Below, one piece after another: positions 15,220 through 23,349 of a DNA stretch of 64,000 nucleotides (positions are counted from its first letter, which is position 1; each line of letters starts with the position of its first letter). The translations under genes and the position numbers were made by a program. The stretch comes from Uliginosibacterium flavum (GTDB taxonomy: Bacteria > Pseudomonadota > Gammaproteobacteria > Burkholderiales > Rhodocyclaceae), in the NCBI RefSeq assembly GCF_040566545.1, contig NZ_JBEWZI010000020.1, positions 7,176 to 71,175 on the forward strand. Direction: 5' to 3'. A model generated the notes under the pieces. That model was given only the letters and a program-made list of their open reading frames with translations. It did not search any database and had not been told where the DNA came from.

Positions 15220-16506
15220 TTACATGCCGGGCATGAAGTAATTGGGCAGGAAGAGGGCGATTTCCGGCACGAAGGCGATCAGCAGCGTGACCAGCAGGAT
15301 GCCGGCCATGAAGGGCAGGGCTTCTCGGGCCAACGGCCAGACCCCGGTTCGCGCAAAGCTATCAACTGCGAACAGGCACATGCCGACCGGCGGGGTCAGG
15401 TTGCCGATCATGATCAGCAGGGTCATTACGACGCCCAGATTGATCATGTCGATGCCGAACAGGCGCGCGATAGGCATGAAAATCGGCAGGGTGATCATGA
15501 AAATCGCGTTGCCTTCAAGAAAGCAGCCCAGTACCACGACGACGCCGATGATCATCCACAGCACCCCGGCGGGCGAGGCCGACAGGCCCGCCAGTGACTG
15601 GATCACTGCATCCGGGATGCGCTGGTGGATGGTCAGCCAGCCGAAGAAGTTGGCCGCAGCCATGATGAAAAGCAGGCCGGTGGTCTGTTTCAGCGAGGCA
15701 AACAGGATGCCGGGCAGCTGCTTCCATTTCAGATCGCGATAGGCAAAGCCCAAGCCCAGCGCATACAGGGTGACGATTACGGCCGCTTCGGTTGGTGTGA
15801 AGAAGCCGGTGAGAATGCCGCCGATGATGATGATCGGCGCCAGCAGCGGCCAGAACGCCGCCTTGGTGCTGGCGACGAGTTCGGTGAAATCCGCTTTCTC
15901 TGAACGGGGCAAACCGCGCGGCTTGGCCATCAAGGCAATTGCAATCATCATCGCGCCGCCCATCAGCACCCCCGGAATGAAACCGGCAAGGAAGAGTTTG
16001 GCGACCGATACCGAGGTGATCGCGCCATACAGCACGAAGGGAATCGAGGGCGGAATCACCGGCCCGATGCAATTGGCTGAGGCGACGATGGCCGCCGACA
16101 GCGGTTTGGGATAGCCGTTATCGACCATCGCCTTGTGCTGGATGCGGCCCAGACCAGCTGCATCCGCCACGGCTGAGCCGGACATGCCCGAGAAAATCAT
16201 CGAGGAAATCACGCTGACCTGGCCCAGCCCGCCGGAGATGTGGCCGACGCAGGCCTTGGCGAAACGGAAGATGCGATTGGTGATGCCACCGGTATTCATC
16301 AGATTGCCGGCGAGAATGAAGAAAGGGATGGCTAGCAGAGTGAAGCCGGTGGTGCCGCCGTACATGCGCTGCGGCAGCATGATGAGCAGGTCGGGCTCGC
16401 CTTCCCACAGGAAGAAACCGATGGCGGTCAGACCGATGGCCACAGCAATCGGCAAGTCGACCATCAGCAGGATGAGCAGGACGGTGAAGATGACGAGTGT
16501 CAGCAT
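15220..16506 (-). CDS. dctM: TRAP transporter large permease (DctM-type)
   Basis: A 428-residue polytopic inner-membrane protein with about twelve helices. The signature regions are MYGGTTGFTLLAIPFFILAG near the N-terminus, SAVADAAGLGRI and the conserved ANCIGPVIPPSIPFVLYG hairpin region, and FFTPTEAAVI in the middle. It is the ion-coupled translocation subunit. GGAG lies about 7 bases before the ATG. It is 14 bases upstream of dctQ and 87 bases downstream of the binding-protein gene, with a terminator-like stem in that gap. Confidence 0.9.
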   Translation of the reverse strand: MLTLVIFTVLLILLMVDLPIAVAIGLTAIGFFLWEGEPDLLIMLPQRMYGGTTGFTLLAIPFFILAGNLMNTGGITNRIFRFAKACVGHISGGLGQVSVISSMIFSGMSGSAVADAAGLGRIQHKAMVDNGYPKPLSAAIVASANCIGPVIPPSIPFVLYGAITSVSVAKLFLAGFIPGVLMGGAMMIAIALMAKPRGLPRSEKADFTELVASTKAAFWPLLAPIIIIGGILTGFFTPTEAAVIVTLYALGLGFAYRDLKWKQLPGILFASLKQTTGLLFIMAAANFFGWLTIHQRIPDAVIQSLAGLSASPAGVLWMIIGVVVVLGCFLEGNAIFMITLPIFMPIARLFGIDMINLGVVMTLLIMIGNLTPPVGMCLFAVDSFARTGVWPLAREALPFMAGILLVTLLIAFVPEIALFLPNYFMPGM

Positions 16507-16556
16507 GTGCGTCTCCGCATGAGCACAGGGCTCATGGTGCGTTCAGGGGTGAAGTG

Positions 16557-16583
16557 AAAAGCGCCCGCGAAGGCGGGCGCTTT
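16557..16583 (-). terminator. Terminator-like stem between dctP and dctM
   Basis: An 8-base GC stem (gcgcccgc/gcgggcgc) with a gaag tetraloop, flanked by A and T runs, reads as a stem plus TTTT on the minus strand. Located between the binding-protein and permease genes, it would stop part of the transcripts and let the binding protein be made in excess. Confidence 0.7.
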
Positions 16584-16593
16584 GAACGGGCTC

Positions 16594-17568
16594 TCAGGCG
16601 CCGTTTTTCTTCAGAATGGCCATGAACTCGTCGAAGTTCTTGGCGCCAACCTTGGCTTTCACCTTTTCATAGGCGGGCGGCATCGCGGCCTTGAACGGGG
16701 CGAGATCCGGCGTGTCGATGCGAATGCCCAGCTTCTTCATCTCGGCGATTTGAGTGGCCTCCTGATCACGCACCAGATGGCGCATCAGCTTGCTGGCCGA
16801 ATCGGACTCTTCCTGGATGATCTTCTGCTGGTCCGGCGTCAGCTTGTTCCAGACCTTTTTCGAGACCACGTGGGTCATCGAGCTGTAGGTGTAGTTAAGC
16901 ATCGAGATGTACTTCTGCGACTCGTAGAGTTTCAGGTTGTAGATCACCGCGATCGGGTTTTCCTGACCATCCACCACACCGGTCTTCATGGCCATCACCA
17001 GCTCCGAGAAACCGATGGTCTGGGCCATGCCGCCACAGGCTTCAACAAAGGCCTGATACGCGAAGGCTGGTGGGGTGCGGATCTTCAGCCCCTTCATGTC
17101 GGCGGGCGTGAGGATCGGGCGCTTGGAGTTGGAGACTTCGCGGAAGCCCCATTCCCAAGCTGAGAGATATACCAGTCCTTTGGCTTCCAGATCCTTGGCA
17201 ACCCATTTCTTGAAATCGCCATCAATAACCTTGTCGGCCATGGCGTAATCCTTGAATGCGAAGGGTGTGCTCACGGCATCAAATTTCGGGACGTATTTCG
17301 CAATCTGATCCTGGCCCGACAGACTCATGTCAATGGCGCCCAGAATGGCTTGTTCCAGCACTTCGGGCGGATTGCCAAGCTGGTTGTTCGGATAAATCTT
17401 GATGCGCACCTGGCCGCCGGTGCGCTTGTCCACGTTGGTGGCGAATTGTTTGGCGGCGGTCTGGGCTGGATGGTCTTCGGCACCGAAGTGGCCGAGCTTG
17501 AGTTCGACCTGCGCCGAGGCGTGCGGCGCGGCAAAGGCCAGCATCATCAGGAATGCGAGTTTTTTCAT
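16594..17568 (-). CDS. dctP: TRAP transporter periplasmic substrate-binding protein (DctP-type)
   Basis: A 324-residue exported protein. The signal peptide MKKLAFLMMLAFAAPHASA precedes a mature chain starting QVELKLGHFG. Family landmarks are the LGAIDMSLSG strand, KGLKIRTPP (Arg that binds the carboxylate) and AMKTGVVDGQENPIAVIYN. DctP proteins bind organic acids and hand them to DctQM. GGAGGGG lies 4 bases before the ATG at 17568, which decides the start. The substrate is probably a C4-dicarboxylate or similar organic acid, but is not certain. Confidence 0.9.
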   Translation of the reverse strand: MKKLAFLMMLAFAAPHASAQVELKLGHFGAEDHPAQTAAKQFATNVDKRTGGQVRIKIYPNNQLGNPPEVLEQAILGAIDMSLSGQDQIAKYVPKFDAVSTPFAFKDYAMADKVIDGDFKKWVAKDLEAKGLVYLSAWEWGFREVSNSKRPILTPADMKGLKIRTPPAFAYQAFVEACGGMAQTIGFSELVMAMKTGVVDGQENPIAVIYNLKLYESQKYISMLNYTYSSMTHVVSKKVWNKLTPDQQKIIQEESDSASKLMRHLVRDQEATQIAEMKKLGIRIDTPDLAPFKAAMPPAYEKVKAKVGAKNFDEFMAILKKNGA

Positions 17569-17838
17569 GTCCCCTCCAATATCGGCGGCACTCGAAAGGT
17601 GAGAGCAGGAGCGCCAGTCTGCCAAAACTGCTCTGGGTCTGCAGTTGTCCGACAGGATACGGAGAGTTACGCGTGGGTCATACTGAGGGTTTTCCCGGAA
17701 AGCGACCGTTGCCCCAAGCTGGATCGCGTTTTTATGGGCTTTTCAGGATTTGATCTGGCTCAAAAGTGTTGCGATGCAGGGTGCTTTGCCTGACAACTTG
17801 TCTGCGAGTGGGCGGGATATGGACGAAGGATATGGACG

Positions 17839-17868
17839 AAAAAAAGCCGACCCGCAGGTCGGCTTTTC
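17839..17868 (-). terminator. Rho-independent terminator of the lipoprotein gene
   Basis: Stem aaaagccgacc / ggtcggctttt with loop cgca, followed by a run of T on the minus strand. It lies 16 bases past the stop of the 17885-18088 gene. The 270 bases between here and dctP (17569-17838) show no gene and presumably hold the dctP promoter. Confidence 0.8.
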
Positions 17869-17884
17869 AATGCAACGCGCCGAA

Positions 17885-18088
17885 TTACTTGGCAGCAGAT
17901 GCGTCAGCAGCCGGAGCCGAAGCCTCAACCGGAGCGGACATGTCAGCAGCCGGAGCGGACGCTTCAACAACAGCAGACGCTTCAACAGCAGGAGCGGAGG
18001 CTTCAACGGCAACAGCGGCTTCTTCCTTCTTGCCACAAGCGGACACGGCCAGAGCGATCAAAGCGGCGATGAGGAGTGATTGTTTCAT
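17885..18088 (-). CDS. Small Ala/Ser/Glu-rich lipoprotein
   Basis: A 67-residue predicted lipoprotein. The signal sequence MKQSLLIAALIALAVSAC ends with a lipobox cysteine (C18), followed by GKKEEAA and then repeated VEASAPA / ADMSAPVEASAPAADASAAK units. The mature part is repetitive, low-complexity and negatively charged. AGGGAA precedes the ATG at 18088, and a strong terminator follows the stop, so it is a single-gene unit that is likely highly expressed. Function unknown; such proteins are often surface or periplasmic spacers. Confidence 0.75.
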   Translation of the reverse strand: MKQSLLIAALIALAVSACGKKEEAAVAVEASAPAVEASAVVEASAPAADMSAPVEASAPAADASAAK

Positions 18089-18344
18089 TGTTAGTTCCCT
18101 TGCGAAAATATGAGTTCGGACGAGCCAAATAGCTGAAATCGACCATTTGGCCGATTGCAGGATTATAACAACCGGGAAAGCAAAAAGGGAACAGTTTGGT
18201 GCAAAGAAGTGATGCTGAGACTGGTGCTGCAATAGGTAGTTGCCCGAAGCGGGGGCTGCCCGTAAGGGAATATGGGTTTTATGCGGTGTTTGTGAAGGTG
18301 AATTCCATCTATTTGATTCGCCGAGTGTTTGTGCTGAACAACGC

Positions 18345-18372
18345 TTGTAAATCACCGGCCGGCCGCTACAAT
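18345..18372 (+). promoter_or_regulatory. Predicted sigma70 promoter of rlmD
   Basis: TTGTAA (18345-18350), 16-base spacer, TACAAT (18367-18372), placed 31 bases before the rlmD start. The rest of the 315-base divergent spacer (18089-18403) shows no gene. Confidence 0.45.
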
Positions 18373-18403
18373 CGCCCCCTTTTCCTTGATTTCGGGGCTG
18401 CTC

Positions 18404-19702
18404 ATGCCGTTTGCGCTGGTTGAATCGCTGGATCACGAAGGGCGTGGCGTTGCGCATGACGAAGGTAAGGCCATTTTCATTGAAGGCGCCTTGCCGGGCG
18501 AGCAGGTCGAATATTCAAGTTATCGCAAGAAACGCAATTTCGAACAGGCGACTTGCGTGCAGATCTTCAAGCCGAGCGCACTGCGCGTGACGCCGCGCTG
18601 CGAGTTTTTCGGCGTGTGCGGCGGCTGCAGCATGCAGCATCTGGAGGTCAGCGCCCAGGTGGCGGCCAAGCAGCGGGTGATGGAAAACGCGTTCTGGCAC
18701 ATCGCGCGGGTCAAGCCGGATGTGGTGCTGCCGCCCATTTACGGCCCGGCCTGGGGCTATCGGGATCGTGCGCGTATTGGCGTGCGTGTTGTGCCCGAGA
18801 CTGGCGCGGTACTGGTCGGTTTTCACGAGAAAAAAAGCAGTTTCATTGCCGACATGAGTAGTTGCGAAGTCTTGCCCCGGCACATCTCGGCACTGCTCTT
18901 GCCTTTGCGTGCCCTGATTGCCGGTTTGTCGGTGCCAGACCGGATTTCGCAGATTGATGTTTGCGCAGGCAGCGACCATTCGGTGCTGATGTTGCGCAAC
19001 CAGACGTCACTGACGGCGCAGGATGAGGCGAGCTTGCTGGCTTTTGGTGCGACGCACGGGCTGCGCATGTGGTTGCAGCCGGGTGGACCGGAGACGGCTC
19101 ATCCGGTACGCAAGGGCGAGGAGGCGTATCTGCATTACACCTTGCCCGAGTTCGGGTTGAGTCTGCGTTTTCGTCCGACCGACTTCACTCAGGTGAATGT
19201 GCACATCAATCGTTTGCTGATCCGGCGTGCCATGCAGTTGCTGGACCCACAGTCCGGCGAGCGGATTGCGGATCTGTTCTGTGGTCTGGGTAATTTCAGC
19301 CTGCCGATTGCGGCGCGCGGCGCGATGGTCGTTGGCGTAGAAGGGCTGGCGTCGTTGACGCAACGCGCCAGTGAAAACGCGGCGTTGAATGGTTTGAGCG
19401 AGTGCAGTGAATTCCGCGTCGCCAATCTGTTTGAGGCTACTGAAAAGAGTCTGGCCAAGCTCGGTCCGCTCGACAAGCTGCTGATCGATCCTCCGCGCGA
19501 CGGGGCGATGGCTGTGTGCAATGCGCTTGGCAAACAGGCGCCGCGCCGGATTGTGTATGTCTCGTGCAACCCGGCTACGCTGGCGCGTGATGCGGCAATC
19601 CTGATCAAGGAAAAGGGCTACCGCTTGTGTAGTGCCGGCGTGGCCAACATGTTTCCGCAGACTTCACATGTAGAGTCGATCGCGCTGTTCGAGCGCGTCT
19701 GA
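18404..19702 (+). CDS. rlmD: 23S rRNA (uracil-1939-C5)-methyltransferase
   Basis: A 432-residue RlmD/RumA. An N-terminal TRAM-like region is followed by the Fe-S cluster cysteines C66, C72, C75 and C154 (CEFFGVCGGC, then SSCEV). The Rossmann methyltransferase domain has DLFCGLGNFSLPIA (SAM binding), LIDPPRDG and the catalytic nucleophile C388 in YVSCNPATLARD. It methylates U1939 of 23S rRNA with SAM. The ATG at 18404 is favoured over the in-frame TTG at 18386 by comparison with family length. A bidirectional terminator separates it from the convergent gene. Confidence 0.93.
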   Translation: MPFALVESLDHEGRGVAHDEGKAIFIEGALPGEQVEYSSYRKKRNFEQATCVQIFKPSALRVTPRCEFFGVCGGCSMQHLEVSAQVAAKQRVMENAFWHIARVKPDVVLPPIYGPAWGYRDRARIGVRVVPETGAVLVGFHEKKSSFIADMSSCEVLPRHISALLLPLRALIAGLSVPDRISQIDVCAGSDHSVLMLRNQTSLTAQDEASLLAFGATHGLRMWLQPGGPETAHPVRKGEEAYLHYTLPEFGLSLRFRPTDFTQVNVHINRLLIRRAMQLLDPQSGERIADLFCGLGNFSLPIAARGAMVVGVEGLASLTQRASENAALNGLSECSEFRVANLFEATEKSLAKLGPLDKLLIDPPRDGAMAVCNALGKQAPRRIVYVSCNPATLARDAAILIKEKGYRLCSAGVANMFPQTSHVESIALFERV

Positions 19703-19720
19703 GTTTGTAATGAGCAATGG

Positions 19721-19746
19721 AAAACGCCCGCAACTGCGGGCGTTTT
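19721..19746. terminator. Bidirectional terminator
   Basis: Perfect stem aaaacgcccgca / tgcgggcgtttt with a 2-base loop and T runs on both strands, placed between convergent rlmD and the Bax-inhibitor-like gene. Confidence 0.85.
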
Positions 19747-19767
19747 GCTGTGTGGCGAGACGTTTAT

Positions 19768-20457
19768 TCAGTCGCGTTCGCCGCCGAAGATGCCGAGGAT
19801 CTGCAGCAGGCTGACGAAGATGTTGTACAGATCCAGATACACGGCCAAGGTGGCCGTGACGTAGTTGGTTTCGCCGCCAGTGATGATGCGGTTCAGGTCA
19901 TACATCAACCAGGCCGAAAACAGGCCGCAGACCACGACGGAGAGCGCCAACTGCAGGGCCGGCAACTGGAAAAAGATGTTGGCGATGCTGGCCACGATCA
20001 CCAGCAGGGTGCCGATGAACAGGAATTTCCCCATCCCCGACAGGTCGCGTTTGATCGATGAAGCCAGAGCCGACATGGCCAAGAAAATCACCGTTGTGCC
20101 GCCTGCCGCCATCGCGATCAGGGTGCCGCCGTTGGAGAAACGTAGAGTGCGCTCCAGAGTCACCGACAGCATCAAGCCCATCACAAAGGTGAAGCCCAGC
20201 AACAGGAAGACGCCCGTACTGCTGTCACGGAAACGCTGGACGGCGAACATCAGGCCAAACATCACGCCCAGCATGATCAACGTGCCCATCAGCGGGCTGC
20301 CGCGCAGCATGCCGGCAATATGCAATTCCATGCCCAGCCAGGCGCCCAGTGCGGTAGGCAGCATCGACAGGGCCAGCAGGTTGTAGGTGTTGCGCAGAAC
20401 CTTGTTGCGGCTTTGCGCCAGATCCAGCGAGCCAGTATTCAGGGTGCGATCCATTCG
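19768..20457 (-). CDS. Bax inhibitor-1/YccA family membrane protein
   Basis: A 229-residue inner-membrane protein with seven predicted helices (for example LIMLGVMFGLMFAVQRF, TTVIFLAMSALAS, FLFIGTLLVIVASIANIFF). The C-terminal half has the family pattern YDLNRIITGG and LAVYLDLYNIFVSLLQILGI. Bacterial members include YccA, a modulator of the FtsH protease, and pH-gated calcium leak channels. I chose the second ATG (20457) because GGAGA sits 8 bases upstream, against no ribosome site for the ATG at 20469. Confidence 0.85.
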   Translation of the reverse strand, partial: RMDRTLNTGSLDLAQSRNKVLRNTYNLLALSMLPTALGAWLGMELHIAGMLRGSPLMGTLIMLGVMFGLMFAVQRFRDSSTGVFLLLGFTFVMGLMLSVTLERTLRFSNGGTLIAMAAGGTTVIFLAMSALASSIKRDLSGMGKFLFIGTLLVIVASIANIFFQLPALQLALSVVVCGLFSAWLMYDLNRIITGGETNYVTATLAVYLDLYNIFVSLLQILGIFGGERD

Positions 20458-20698
20458 AGGATTCTCCATGCGGGTTTGAGGCGACGCTCATTCTGGCGTC
20501 TGTTGCATGGACAAGGCAAGTGCGGCGAGGTTCCCCCGGTGCGCAGCGTTCCTTTTTTCAGGAGCCTGTGTGTACTAGCGCACTGTGCTGTGCACGGCCA
20601 AGCCTTAACGTCCGCGCAGGCAAGCTTGCCCAAAGGGTATGCCTGCTAAAAAGGCCATGCTTCTGACCTAGGTTTAGCTGAAGAAGGGGAGACTCTAC

Positions 20699-21649
20699 GT
20701 GGAATTCAAGGATTACTACCAGACGCTGGGCGTGAGCCGCACGGCGTCTGCTGAAGAGATCAAGAAGGCCTTCCGCAAGCTAGCGCGCAAATACCATCCG
20801 GATGTCTCCAAGGAGCCGGACTCCGAGCAGCGCATGCAGGAAATCAACGAGGCCAATACCGTGCTCTCGGATGTCGAGAAACGCGCGGCCTACGACCAGC
20901 TTGGCAGCGCCCCACCGCCGGGACAGGAATTCCGCCCGCCACCGGGCTGGGATGAAGGTTTTGAATTCTCCAGTCGCGGTTTCTCTTCGGGCGAGGGCGC
21001 CGATTACAGCGATTTCTTTGCCGAGCTGTTTGGCCACATGGGGGCGGGCTCCCGTGGCGCCCATCACCGGCATGGCGGCAAGGCGCGTGGCGAGGATCAC
21101 CATGCCAAGGTCGTACTGGATCTGGGCGATACGTTTACCGGCGCAACGCGCCAGATCTCCCTGCGCGTGCCGCGGCAGGATGAACACGGCCGCGTTCAGC
21201 TTGTCACTCGCACGCTGAACGTCAAGATTCCGCAAGGCGTGCATGAGGGTCAGGTCATTCGCCTCGCCGGGCAGGGCGAGCCGGGCGTGGGTGGTGGCGC
21301 AGCCGGCGATCTGCTGCTGGAGGTGCATTTCAAGCCGCATGCTCGCTTGCGCGTCGAAGGCCGTGAGTTGCACCTGACGCTGCCCGTTACGCCTTGGGAG
21401 GCTGCGTTGGGTGCCGTGGTCAGCGTGCATCTGCCGGGCAGCGAACTGAAAGTGCGCATCCCCGCTGGTACGCAAAGTGGCCGTCAGTTGCGTGTGCGGG
21501 GCAAGGGCATTCCCGCCAGTCCGCCGGGGGATCTGCTGCTCGACATCCAGGTCGTGTTGCCACCCACCGACACCCCGCAGGCGAAAAAAATCTACGAAGA
21601 CATGGCGCGCGATCTGGCTTTCGATCCGCGTCAAGACGGGAAGGAATGA
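20699..21649 (+). CDS. cbpA: Curved DNA-binding protein / DnaJ-class co-chaperone
   Basis: A 316-residue CbpA. The J domain (1-70) contains YYQTLGVSRTAS, the basic helix II KKAFRKLARKY and HPDVSKE. A Gly/Phe/Pro region follows (to about 110), then two C-terminal substrate-binding beta domains (VVLDLGDTFTGATRQISLRV; LTLPVTPWEAALGAVVSV) without the DnaJ zinc finger. CbpA works with DnaK and binds curved DNA. The start is GTG at 20699 with GGGGAGA upstream. The inhibitor gene cbpM follows within 2 bases, the classical cbpAM operon. Confidence 0.93.
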   Translation: MEFKDYYQTLGVSRTASAEEIKKAFRKLARKYHPDVSKEPDSEQRMQEINEANTVLSDVEKRAAYDQLGSAPPPGQEFRPPPGWDEGFEFSSRGFSSGEGADYSDFFAELFGHMGAGSRGAHHRHGGKARGEDHHAKVVLDLGDTFTGATRQISLRVPRQDEHGRVQLVTRTLNVKIPQGVHEGQVIRLAGQGEPGVGGGAAGDLLLEVHFKPHARLRVEGRELHLTLPVTPWEAALGAVVSVHLPGSELKVRIPAGTQSGRQLRVRGKGIPASPPGDLLLDIQVVLPPTDTPQAKKIYEDMARDLAFDPRQDGKE

Positions 21650-21651
21650 GC

Positions 21652-21969
21652 ATGCGTGATGACGAAATTGGCGACATCCTGATCGGCAGTCTGCTTGACG
21701 ATTCCTGGCTCACGCTGGAACAGGTCGCTGCCGCCTGCAGCGTGGAACCGGACTGGCTGATCCTGCATATCGAAGAAGGCCTCTTTCCGCGCGTCGAATG
21801 CCTGGCCGGCATCTGGCGATTCTCCAGCGCCTGCCTGCACCGCGCCCAGCGCATGCGCCAGCTGGAACGCGATTTCGACGCTGGCCCCGAGCTGGCCGCG
21901 CTGGTAGCCGATCTGCTGGAGGAAGTGGACGATTTGCGCGGGCAACTGCGGCGGGTGAGGCCGGGTTGA
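21652..21969 (+). CDS. cbpM: CbpA modulator
   Basis: A 105-residue protein with a MerR-like winged-helix fold pattern: SWLTLEQVAAACSVEPDWL, then a C-terminal helix (QRMRQLERDFDAG ... LLEEVDDLRGQLRRV). CbpM binds the J domain of CbpA and blocks both its DnaK stimulation and DNA binding. I start at the ATG at 21652, which has GGGAAGG at good spacing; the ATG at 21646 overlaps the cbpA stop but sits directly on the ribosome site. Confidence 0.88.
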   Translation: MRDDEIGDILIGSLLDDSWLTLEQVAAACSVEPDWLILHIEEGLFPRVECLAGIWRFSSACLHRAQRMRQLERDFDAGPELAALVADLLEEVDDLRGQLRRVRPG

Positions 21970-22350
21970 TGTGCTGATCTTTGCAAAGGCATGGTCCGAA
22001 GAGCCTCGCACAGCAGGTATCTTCAGCCAGCCTGATCAGGCTGGCGGGGTTAGGCTCTGCGGGTAGTCAATATTGCCAACTTGTCTTGTGCCTGTTGAAG
22101 GCCTCACCATGATCTCACGCCGTGACAGCAGATCTTTATCCTGGCCAAGCGGATCATTTCTTCCGCTGTGGCAGCGCGTGATTGAGTGATCAAACCTCGT
22201 GCCTAAAAATCGTGTACCTTATTGGGCCGGATCGGCACGTGGGCTTGGTATAACAGCTGAGATCGTTCAATGTACGCGCGTGCGTTTTTCAGTTGAATGC
22301 TCCCTCCCGGGTCGTCACAAAACAACCTCTTGACCACAAGACTACACAGC
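21970..22350. other. 381-base spacer with a perfect 20-base palindrome
   Basis: No gene seen. gccagcctgatcaggctggc (22026-22045) is identical to its reverse complement. It lies 57 bases past cbpM and could be a transcript-end stem or a dimeric regulator site. The remainder shows no clear promoter hexamers. Confidence 0.5.
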
Positions 22351-23112
22351 ATGGCCAAAACGCAAACACTCTACGATCTGCTTGAAGTCAGCCCGCAAGC
22401 CTCTCTTGATGCCATTCATGCCGCGTATGAAAGACTGAAGAACAAATATCTGGAAGGGAAGTTGAACTCAGGGCAGCTGGATGCCACGACACAGTTCAAC
22501 TTGATCAAGGATGCTTACCTCACTTTGTCCCGGCAAGAAACGCGTGATAGATACGATGCAAAGTTGACGGCTAACCGTACATCGGGACCGACTGTCGTGT
22601 ATGCGGATGCGGATTATTCGCAGCCCAGCAACATCTGGAAATGGGTTCTGGTCGTGATCTTGGCAGGCGGTGCCGCGTTCTATTTTTCTGCTCAGCACAA
22701 GATTGAAACCGAGAAACTTCGGCTCGTTGCAGAAGCCCAGAGGCTGCAGTTGGAGCAAGCCGCGCAACTCGAAAAAGATCAGGAAGCTCAGTCTGAACTT
22801 CAGCGCGCGCGTGCCGCCATGGCGGAAGAAAAACGCCAGGAGTACGAAGCCGCACGGCAACGGAGCGAGCTTTCACGTGATAGTGATCGTATCAACCGCG
22901 ACCTGGCAAATGCTGCACGCCAATCTCAGCGGGAAGATGAGCGTGCTCGTCAGCAAGAAGAGTACAGGCAGCGCCAAGTGGAATCTCAACGCCGGCAGGA
23001 AGCCTCCGAAGCCCAGCGCAGAATCGACCGAGAGCGCTCCTTGGCACGCCAGCTGGAACAAGAAAACCGTTCTGGATCATCCAAAGCAGGTGGAATTCCA
23101 ATGCGCCATTAG
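22351..23112 (+). CDS. Membrane-anchored J-like protein lacking HPD
   Basis: A 253-residue protein. Residues 1-70 align with a J domain (TLYDLLEVSPQASLDAIHAA, then FNLIKDAYLTLSRQETRDRY), but where HPD is expected the chain reads KYLEGKL, so DnaK stimulation is unlikely. A membrane helix follows (WKWVLVVILAGGAAFYFSAQ, about 90-110), then about 130 residues of charged Gln/Glu/Arg coiled coil (ERARQQEEYRQRQVESQRRQ). Topology would put the coiled coil across the membrane from the J-like part. No operon partner is evident. It may be a structural scaffold built on a dead J fold. Confidence 0.75.
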   Translation: MAKTQTLYDLLEVSPQASLDAIHAAYERLKNKYLEGKLNSGQLDATTQFNLIKDAYLTLSRQETRDRYDAKLTANRTSGPTVVYADADYSQPSNIWKWVLVVILAGGAAFYFSAQHKIETEKLRLVAEAQRLQLEQAAQLEKDQEAQSELQRARAAMAEEKRQEYEAARQRSELSRDSDRINRDLANAARQSQREDERARQQEEYRQRQVESQRRQEASEAQRRIDRERSLARQLEQENRSGSSKAGGIPMRH

Positions 23113-23235
23113 GGGTATTGGTTTTGCCTATGGATTGCAGTGCTGGACCCAGTACATACGGCGAATGGCGATCATCAATACGCCGCCAGGTAATCTCGGG
23201 GTAAGAGCGGCGGTTTGAGGTCCTGTTGCAGCAAT

Positions 23236-23349
23236 GCCTGTAGAGCCGCACCCGGTAAGGCTGTACAGGCCGGATGTCTGGAGCGCCTTTCTGAGCGGGG
23301 ATTCCCGGGTGCTATGTCTGAAGAGGTCCGCGCAGTGCGGCTTTTCAGG
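23236..23349. repeat. Copy D of the dispersed GAGCCGC hairpin repeat
   Basis: Left end gcctgtagagccgcaccc (23236) and right end gtgcggcttttcagg (ending 23349), with the module gtctgaagaggtccgcgcag before it. The right end supplies the TGA stop of the histidine kinase gene on the minus strand. Confidence 0.65.
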
